Positions 1 to 8,400 of a stretch of 64,000 bases of DNA are shown here, piece by piece (positions within the stretch are counted from its first letter, which is position 1; each line of letters begins with the position of its first letter). The notes under the pieces are model-generated. The model was given only the letters and a program-made list of their open reading frames with translations. It did not search any database and had not been told where the DNA came from. The stretch lies in assembly GCF_001949145.1 (NCBI RefSeq), contig NW_019091372.1, positions 1,086,239 through 1,150,238 of the forward strand, written 5' to 3'. The position numbers and the translations under genes were made by a program. The stretch comes from Acanthaster planci (lineage: Eukaryota; Echinodermata; Asteroidea; Valvatida; Acanthasteridae).

Positions 1-794
1 TCGGACTAGACGGGCACAACGACCTGACGTTCAGGACTTGCGGGTACAAATCGAGACCAGCGGACACACGATATTTGGCCGCAATGAGCTAGCTTGCCGG
101 AACCGATATGCCCGATCTACAAGTGTATGGGCTAGAAGTTTAGATGTCCTGCAATCAACAAGTACAAACAAAAGCTGTTTCAGTAAGAATAATTTTAATC
201 TAAGTCTTGTTACTTTTCACATCTGGCAAGAGAGTACTCAAAAAGGAAAAACTTTCCCAAAATATCCCAACATCATCTGAAATGTTGCTATATTGAGTAC
301 ATGTACTGCAGTGAATGAAATCCCACACAAGATATGAAGTTGAGAAATAAGATTGGTTTACTCATTATTTTTCTAAGTACCACATGCAACAAGTGCAATA
401 CCAAAACTAGAATACTCTTTTCAAAAAAAAAGGTCATCCCTTTAGACCCCCAAACTGAAATGAAGACAAAAGTATTTCAAGCATACATGTAACAGTCAAG
501 TTTCGGATTTCTGAAATTTATCCCATTGGAAATATATTTGCCAGGCGCAATCGGTCGACCTGCAGAATCAGTCAGTTGGGCTACACAATCAGTCGAACCG
601 GCAGGGAATTTCGTCAAAGTGATCTTCAGCAAGTGGGAATTAGACAGAAAGATGATCAACTGATGGTGGAGATGTGCAGTTATGGCTGAATCAGCGAAAA
701 CTGACTGATTGTGAAGACTGACCGATCACACTTGGCAAACGCGCACATGTCCAAAGGGCTACTGCAACCAGCGAGGACAGGACAAGCAGCGTAC
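1..794. other. Intron or downstream sequence of the SRSF7-like gene; no exon recognised
   Basis: This lies beyond the zinc-knuckle donor on the minus strand. No arginine-serine-rich frame or poly(A) signal for that strand is seen. The 60-80 codon open frames here show no family resemblance. Related ACTGACTGATT words recur in opposite orientation near 570-600 and 690-725. Confidence 0.5.
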
Positions 795-2019
795 CTGGAT
801 CGCGAGTACCTCTGGCGCCTGTTGTAGGGGCAGTCTCGGGCAAAGTGGCCCGGCTTGCCACACTCATAGCATTTGTCATCGTTGTACGAGCGGCGGGGGG
901 GGTAGCGGCTGCCATAANNNNNNNNNNNNNNNNNNNNNNNNNNNNNNNNNNNNNNNNNNNNNNNNNNNNNNNNNNNNNNNNNNNNNNNNNNNNNNNNNNN
1001 NNNNNNNNNNNNNNNNNNNNNNNNNNNNNNNNNNNNNNNNNNNNNNNNNNNNNNNNNNNNNNNNNNNNNNNNNNNNNNNNNNNNNNNNNNNNNNNNNNNN
1101 NNNNNNNNNNNNNNNNNNNNNNNNNNNNNNNNNNNNNNNNNNNNNNNNNNNNNNNNNNNNNNNNNNNNNNNNNNNNNNNNNNNNNNNNNNNNNNNNNNNN
1201 NNNNNNNNNNNNNNNNNNNNNNNNNNNNNNNNNNNNNNNNNNNNNNNNNNNNNNNNNNNNNNNNNNNNNNNNNNNNNNNNNNNNNNNNNNNNNNNNNNNN
1301 NNNNNNNNNNNNNNNNNNNNNNNNNNNNNNNNNNNNNNNNNNNNNNNNNNNNNNNNNNNNNNNNNNNNNNNNNNNNNNNNNNNNNNNNNNNNNNNNNNNN
1401 NNNNNNNNNNNNNNNNNNNNNNNNNNNNNNNNNNNNNNNNNNNNNNNNNNNNNNNNNNNNNNNNNNNNNNNNNNNNNNNNNNNNNNNNNNNNNNNNNNNN
1501 NNNNNNNNNNNNNNNNNNNNNNNNNNNNNNNNNNNNNNNNNNNNNNNNNNNNNNNNNNNNNNNNNNNNNNNNNNNNNNNNNNNNNNNNNNNNNNNNNNNN
1601 NNNNNNNNNNNNNNNNNNNNNNNNNNNNNNNNNNNNNNNNNNNNNNNNNNNNNNNNNNNNNNNNNNNNNNNNNNNNNNNNNNNNNNNNNNNNNNNNNNNN
1701 NNNNNNNNNNNNNNNNNNNNNNNNNNNNNNNNNNNNNNNNNNNNNNNNNNNNNNNNNNNNNNNNNNNNNNNNNNNNNNNNNNNNNNNNNNNNNNNNNNNN
1801 NNNNNNNNNNNNNNNNNNNNNNNNNNNNNNNNNNNNNNNNNNNNNNNNNNNNNNNNNNNNNNNNNNNNNNNNNNNNNNNNNNNNNNNNNNNNNNNNNNNN
1901 NNNNNNNNNNNNGGCTGCCATAATTGCCGCCGTACCCGCCGCTGCGACGGTCACGGTTTCGGCCGCCACGCTTCTCCCCAGTAGCCATTTCAACCTCCAC
2001 ACGGCGGGAACAAATCACG
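795..2019 (-). CDS. SRSF7: Coding exon 2 of the SRSF7-like gene, interrupted by an assembly gap
   Basis: The acceptor TTTGTCTTCACAG precedes base 2019. The exon completes the RRM, reads a GGYGGNYGS linker up to the gap, and resumes on the far side with [15 protein letters not shown] and the zinc knuckle. It ends at donor CCAG|GTACGC (exon end 795). The frame is not kept across the gap if 995 N is taken literally. Overlapping the two identical 11-base ends gives one open frame. Confidence 0.8.
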
Positions 2020-2510
2020 CTGTGAAGACAAACGAAAATCCATCATATATGAGTACAGAACGAGCTTCCATTCTGTTGATGCTTACATTACATTTTTAAG
2101 AATTTAGCACGATGAAGCAATGAATTTATCTTTCTTGGTGAGACACATCGCTCATTACAATCTGTGTACATATGATAAGTATCCTAAACATGAATGTTTC
2201 AGAGTCAGGAAATTAATGGTACACACTGTTTGCCGATGTAACGACCTTGACTAAGTAATTCTCACACCTTCCAGGTCCCGGTACCTAGATCAAGTGAAAA
2301 TACTCACGTGTCGTTCAGGCCTTTCACTGAGTCCAAAGCGTCTCGGGGCTCCTCAAACTCCACAAAGGCAAAGCCAGGTGGCTTTTTGGCCACCCACACG
2401 TGCTTCAGAGGCCCATACACACCGAAAGCCGCCTCCAGCTCTTTGGCATTTCCATAGTCACTGAGGTTGCCCACGTACACCTTGCAGTTGTTTTGTTCGT
2501 AGCGCGACAT
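795..2510 (-). CDS. SRSF7: SRSF7-like SR splicing factor with RRM and CCHC zinc knuckle (3' part missing)
   Basis: Nuclear pre-mRNA splicing factor of the SRSF7/9G8 type. These proteins bind exonic enhancers through an RRM and a zinc knuckle and recruit the spliceosome through an RS tail. Seen: the start codon at 2510 opens [19 protein letters not shown]2 is KVYVGNL (residues 10-16), RNP1 is GFAFVEF (46-52), and the RRM ends [13 protein letters not shown] (75-87). A Gly/Arg/Tyr linker follows. Beyond the gap comes a CX2CX4HX4C knuckle, [14 protein letters not shown], then RRQRYSRS. The two exons join at GT (2307) and AG (2020) in phase 2, giving ...GLNDTVICS. The RS domain is not visible at 1-794 and is presumably past the left edge. 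The first ATG of the open frame, 14 codons upstream, is less likely because SRSF7 proteins begin MSRY. The neighbour on the other strand is a paralogue. Family assignment is firm; the exact orthologue is not. Confidence 0.88.
918..1912. other. Assembly gap (995 N)
   Basis: A run of N inside the SRSF7-like exon 2. The 11 bases just before it (907-917) and just after it (1913-1923) are identical, GGCTGCCATAA. The gap may therefore be false (overlapping contig ends) or may stand for a collapsed Gly/Tyr repeat. Confidence 0.95.
2020..2307 (-). other. Intron 1 of the SRSF7-like gene
   Basis: A 288-base intron that splits the RRM in phase 2 with GTGAGT...CACAG borders. The plus-strand paralogue has an intron at the equivalent place and phase (after base 5451), which supports common descent of the two genes. 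Confidence 0.85.
2308..2510 (-). CDS. SRSF7: Coding exon 1 of the SRSF7-like gene (most of the RRM)
   Basis: Codes residues 1-67 plus two bases of codon 68. It ends at a strong donor, AC|GTGAGTA, read on the minus strand from 2308 into 2307. A possible 3' splice acceptor (ACATGACAG) lies about 25 bases before the ATG, so the 5' UTR may be split by an intron. Confidence 0.88.
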
Positions 2511-3131
2511 CTTGACGTGTGGCCCACAGTAGTTTCTGTCATGTGCAGGCACGGTTGGTTAAATGCATGACGTCTTTCAAATTCTCCAGCCAGTTGACAT
2601 TTTAAAATTATTTATCCCCCCGACTGGGTTACACATGTGCATGCTGAACATACAGTACAGTATGTGTGGGAAGTCAAGGTACCAGACTGGCGCTTTACAT
2701 GTAAATTTACACATTACACAGTGCAGGGTGTCTTGACTTTTCACGCACAGACGCCCCCACCATCTTTCGGTGACATCCTGGCATTATATTAAAATGGCGA
2801 CATCAACGGCCTGCATACCTACGTCACATTCAAAGATCACCGTTTTCAAGACACAATTACATGGGAAAACTCCACATTTGTCAGAAGAGGTTTGTAACCA
2901 TGCTAACACAGATGGAGCGAAGTGGGAATGGGGCGATGTGGTTAGGGGTGAAGTGGAAATGGGAAGAGGTGACTGTAAAGCGAGACATACGATATGCAAT
3001 TACACGTATGAAGCCAAACCACAGTGATTGTGTATGTATTGCGCATGTCCAATGTTATAGTATTAGACTCGCGTTGCAGCCGTTCATCGGTATGGGCCTA
3101 TCTACAGTAAAAACACCGCCAACTTGAGTGA

Positions 3132-3240
3132 ATTGCGGTAGTCAAGCGGTACTTACAGCATAATGGTTTGTGATTCGTGGGTTTGAATCCTGTCACGTGT
3201 GTCAAAATTGTGGACAGGGAAGATTTTTTTTTTAGGAATA
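3132..3240 (+). repeat. tRNA-derived SINE-like fragment
   Basis: It has a polymerase III A-box-like TAGTCAAGCGG (3139-3149) and a B-box-like GGTTTGAATCC (3180-3190), 41 bases apart start to start. A T-run follows at about 3226. No tRNA cloverleaf can be closed, so a SINE head or tRNA relic is more likely than a working tRNA gene. Confidence 0.45.
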
Positions 3241-4600
3241 TAAACCCCGAGTGTTATAGGAGCCTGATTTCACTCGACAAGTTTCTATGGTTTGCTGAGC
3301 CCCATACATGTCATGCACGTGTCCATGGTTGTGGACCGTGGTTTGGTTTCACACGTGTACGTATGATGGCCTACAGAGCTCGCTAATGCACATTGCAGTA
3401 CGCCACCGGGGTACCTCCGGTTTCAAGGCATCATGCATTTTCAATCGTTTCCCCCATTCATAAGTTTCGATGTACTTTGCAGCCACTGCCTTTCGAAGGA
3501 AAGAAATAGTACAATTACAATGAGGCGGCAGGCGTACTTTTTAAGTTTTTCCACTAAAAACCGAGAAATCCTATGCAGAAAATTCGCGGAAACACTTACA
3601 TGTGGAATGCGCCAGCTCTCCTCGCGTCTCTCAGAGAAAACTGATACCCAAACCGAGGTACCCGGTACCCTAAAGCTGGTTACATATACAATTACGGCTA
3701 ATGGTCACCAGCGAAAGTGCAAAGCACGCGCACTATCGATCAATAATTTATCGATCGATCCACTGTTCTAAGAAATACCATTGAGGGCGCTTTTAAGAGT
3801 AGGCGGACCTAGTTTGTTCGGAGGGGGGATTCTGTAGTTACTGGAAGTACGATGGCTTTTACCACACAGGTTTTTAGAAATTTTGAAAAGATAGAAGTCT
3901 CTGGAAAAGGTATATTAACGCGATCAGTTTGTGAAGCTTAAACCATGTAATGTGTATAAATTTGGGGGTGCTGCTCCCGCCGGACGTATGGTGGCGCTGT
4001 TCTTCTTTTCCCAGTTGACGCGAGACAGCCTGGCACGACATGACACGAGTTGTTGCAGAGTTTTGGGAATAACAAAAAGGTAGCCATTATTTTTAATCAT
4101 ATTTTCCTGTTGTTTTGTGAAATTCAGACTCAACCAGAGATTGAAGTGTTTCGAAACATCTGATAAAAAGGTGAGTAACACTGCCAGGTGGGTACTCGTG
4201 GGTTGTCCAGGGTCTAATCGAATGTCACCGTTTTGATTGTGTCAACCATATCCACTCCACAAGATTGAATAGAAGAGGTACAGGTACCAGACTACTGAAT
4301 TTCCTATAAATCTTTTTATCGAAAATGTACCAAGCCAGTTTGATGCTTTCATTTTCTTTTTCCTATTTGTAAGAAAATATTAATACTGTTGCGTGAAATG
4401 TGATTCACGAGTTTTGCAAAACCCTCAAACTTCAAAGAGTGCATTAGGGCCTATTCAGTAGAGCTAGGCCTAGGGCCTATGCTATTGTACTTTTGTAGCT
4501 CTACCGAGTGGAGCGTTAGAATTCCTCTTTTTCAATTTTCGACGGGATTGGTCATACTAACGTTCCACGACGTTACATATAGTAAAGTAAAAGTCCAAAG

Positions 4601-4778
4601 ACTCACCAAAAATACCTTATTTGAATGGGAGGAAGCATCGAAAAGTTTGTGTCGTGCATGTGTCGAGCGAAAACGGTCGGATTTTGACAGATTTTGAAGT
4701 CCGATATATCAATGAAGCCCCAAAAATTTGCCTTTGGCAATTGAATTAAGAAAGGTAGCAAGGGTATTTTTGGTGAGT
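4601..4778. repeat. Foldback element with 16-bp perfect arms
   Basis: ACTCACCAAAAATACC (4601-4616) is repeated inverted at 4763-4778, with about 146 bases between. The word TCAGTAGAGCTAGG lies just outside the right arm and again near 4455. This suggests a larger mobile unit around 4450-4800. Confidence 0.5.
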
Positions 4779-5224
4779 CAGTAGAGCTAGGTCTGTTGCC
4801 AGGGCTAGCATGACCAGGCATGCTAGACAAATTCTGGAAACTAAAATCCAAACGAACTGGTTATTTTTACGGTAACCGTAACGCAGTTTCAAAATTCTAT
4901 AGTTACTTTTTTTTGTACAGTAGTGCATAATTGTCATTGATAATCTACATGTATGTAAGATTTTAATTTCCCATGACTGTCAATGCAGGGATGAGATTCT
5001 TCCTCTTTTTTGGCGGATTTCCGCTTTTGAGACTTTAAAAATCCGCTTCTGCAAATAAGTTCCACCTTTTTTAACTGTCCGATACTGTGATAGTCGACTT
5101 AGAAATTCCGATATCTTAAACTTTTCCGACCCATTTCATCAAGATAATTTTTGACTTCCAGGCATCAGATATGATAATATTGATTGATATTTATCTGCAC
5201 TCACTACTGCAGGGTATCAACAGT

Positions 5225-5451
5225 ATGGGAAAATACAGCAGTGACGAGGAGAACAGCGACGACGGAGAGCGGACTCGTGTCTACATCGGCGAGATCAACT
5301 CTGAGATCTCCCGAACCGACCTGGAGAAGGCCTTCAAGAAGTTTGGCCCACTCTTTGAGGTGTGGCTGGCGCGCTACCCACCGCTGTTTGCCTTCGTCGT
5401 CTTCCAGAGGAAGAAGGATGCAGAGGACGCCGTCCGGGAAATGAATGGAGA
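5225..5451 (+). CDS. Exon 1 coding part of the divergent SR gene (N-terminus and RRM)
   Basis: The acceptor CACTACTGCAG ends at 5212. The ATG at 5225 is the first in frame that leads directly into the RRM; the 12 bases before it would be 5' UTR. The donor is GGAGA|GTGAGT after 5451, phase 2. Confidence 0.87.
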
Positions 5452-8400
5452 GTGAGTAACTACTACCCCTCAGAACTATGGGGCCCGTCATCCAGCCTCG
5501 CCGTGCCCTGCAGTCTCAGGGTGGCAACACCCAAGGGTCAGATTGGCAGAGTTTGTAGGCACAGAAATTTGCAAAGCCCGTAAAATAGTTACAAGGCTAC
5601 ATGTACGGTCCCTTACTCAACGCTTTAAATAGTGCCTAAATCAGTCGCAAATGCGACCAAAGTTTTGCTATTGTGATCATATTTTCACCATACAGTAGCC
5701 ATAGCTTAAAAACTGGATACAGAATGTACTTGAACAATTTTGGGTATGCGTAAAAATTTGAAAAAATGATTATGTGCTCAAAATTTGTTCCAGAAACGTA
5801 GAAATGGCAGCGCAAGTCGCATCGTGGATTTAAAGCTTACCATATTCGTTGTACATAGTGTACATGTGTTGCGATCATATGCACGTGTTGGTTGGTTCCC
5901 GATCTAAACATACCTTATTGATGCACTGTAAACGGACACCAGGGCCATTTTACAAACCACGGCATGGGCTCCATTTTTTGCTGCTTTTTTGCTGCTGCAA
6001 CGTAAATGAAGCCTGAAACGGAGCTCATGCCGGAATTAAAGAGTGCTGCTGTGATTTAGAGTGTCGGAAATAGCATGGTGTTCCGTAACATGCTGAAACT
6101 ATGGACGTCATGGCTGAACCCCTTGGCGAGAACCCTGATTTTGTGGAGTGACCTCATTGGCGCTCATGTACATGGACAATGTACATGTACATGTCTGCAA
6201 GTTGTGTGATGTACGTGCACTGGGCAGCGGCAGTTCATGATTCTACGGCATGAATGGACGACGGAAACACAGGGTATTTATACTACATGTGTACGTATGT
6301 TCACGAATATTCAGCGCAAGTGATTACTAAACTTTCATAAAAGTGCTGGCGCCTAGAATTTTCCCCACTAGGAACAAATGGCTACCAAATAATTTTTTTT
6401 CTATTTAAAGGGTTGACCTTACTAGCCAAAGAGGCGATGAAGGTAGATATACCGACCAACCGACTGACCTAAGCCTTTCATATCCTTCACTTCCCAACAA
6501 CTTTGATTGATTTTTTTTACAGAGTTTAGGAAGGCACAGCCCATCAGCTATTTTCATCAACACAGGACTTGGTACCTCCTAAAAATTGAAAAACAAACAG
6601 AGAGGCCATTTGGCTCCTGAGAACATGTAGATGTAGTTGGGGAATTTGAAGACTTTTTGTTTGCAAAAACATCCATGATGTTCAGTCTGATACATGCAGT
6701 TAGCAAAGAAACTGAGTCACCTCTGATCGTGTTCACCTTCTAGGACGATGCGCGGTGCCCGGTTGCAGGTCAACCTCGCTCGTCCCCGCAACCGCAGCCG
6801 TGGGGGGTTTAGCAGGTCCACCTTCCGCGACCCGGACATCCGCTGCTACCAGTGCCAAGAGCGGGGCCACATCGCCCGGCACTGCACGCGCTTCACGTCA
6901 GGCTACCGTCGGCACTTCAGCAGGTGGGTAGCTATATCATCCTAACTTTCCTGTAGGCCCATAATATCTTCTCTCATGCCTGTCCTGCTCTCACAAAGTC
7001 ATGTACACGTGTATTGATCCCTTTCACAACCCAGCTCAAGTTACATGTAACTAGGGCAGGCTCAGTTACCATGGTCAAGTTCCCCAGTGGACCATCAAGG
7101 CTCAATTAGGAATTCGCAAACGTTGAATTCACCTCAACACAAAGACACTTTATGTTGTCACTGAAGTAAAGTGCCTTGGTCCAGCGGTTGTGATGTTTGA
7201 TAAACATGCAACGGTGTGTGGGTTCATACCCCCCTCGAGCAACATGGGGCTTGTGTTCTTGGGCAAGGCATTTTATCACAACTGCCCCTCTCCACTTAGG
7301 AATCGAAATTGGTACATGTACCTGTTAACGGATCTCATGGCCCAGTGAGCCGGGTTGATAATACGGGCGTGTCACAATAGCGTGCCTCTTAGAGTTTGCG
7401 CGAAATCTGTGGACCCAGTGCGTGTTTGGAAGGGGTCAACAGATTTTGCTGCAAACTCTTGGGAGGTGCGCTATTGTGAAACGCCCACATTGTGCAGCAC
7501 TTGGAGACTTTTTGATATAAAGCACCATCAAAGCACCAAATACTGTACAAAGTTTTATGTTTGTACATTACTGACTTGCAAAGTTATCCATTCCAGTGGC
7601 CAGAGCTTGCAAGTGTTGCCTCTCTTTCAAATGGTCCATTTATATATGTATATATATGTATGCTTTCTTGTCTTACATAACGTTAAAACTTGAAGATTTT
7701 GGTAGTCGGCAAGAATACATATTAGTATATGTAAATACTTATGTACATAAATACGCTGTGCATATGCATTGAATGTATAATGCTCCATGTTCGATACTCT
7801 GAAAATCCAGGAACAGTTTTTGAGTTACTAACGCATCCAAATTTCTTGAATAGAAATTTCAGTTGTCAGACAACTTGTACTTCCCACAGAACAACCAATC
7901 AAATTTCAAGCATTTTTGAATGACTTTTTCATCACTTCAATTTATTCTTAGTGAGGCAAACAATAAAATTTCGAATGAAATGATTATTCCTTTCTGAGGT
8001 AAGTTTAAGACAATTGTGCTTTTTGCAAAGAAGGTTGCCCTTTTGTTCTTTTTTTTTTAAAAACACATACAATTTGGCGTGCATGTAACGAGAAAATCTA
8101 GCAATTTTCAGGAACACATCAACTGAACTGTGTTTTTCATTTGCTGGTATTTTACACATAATCTCTAGGCTGGTGTGTGGTCTAGTTGTTGGATGGTTGC
8201 CATGGTTACAGCGATGGTGTCTCAATGAGTGGAAAAATTTGAGGGCAAAATTGTGTCAGGCTGACGATGATGTCAGAAGCGTTGCCAATTGATGGTAGAA
8301 TAAAGTCCCGCAAGGCAAGAACCTCGCACGCAAATGTGCAGCACCAAAGTGGTCAGTGGTGCGGTTTGGTCGGTCACCACTGACCCCCTCTCCCCCTTCC

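Larger units (their letters stand above)
2511..5212. promoter_or_regulatory. Divergent intergenic interval, probable shared promoter region
   Basis: This is the space between the two oppositely transcribed SR genes. Candidate non-coding first exons are inferred from strong donors. One is on the minus strand (CACAT|GTAAGT, exon edge 3600). One is on the plus strand (AAAAAG|GTGAGTAAC, exon edge 4170). The latter could splice to the acceptor CTACTGCAG before 5213. Between them lie TATCGATC (3734-3741) and TTATCGATCGAT (3749-3760), and a TATAAA-like word near 3955. Which start sites are used is inference. The interval also holds a SINE-like piece (3132-3240) and a foldback (4601-4778). Confidence 0.45.

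Noticed and set aside
845-1984. Long open frames on both strands across the first N run
   Set aside because: The length comes almost entirely from N translated as X. Only the minus-strand SRSF7-like reading has real content.
3132-3210. Possible tRNA gene
   Set aside because: A- and B-box-like words are present, but I could not form an acceptor stem or anticodon arm. A SINE or tRNA relic fits better.
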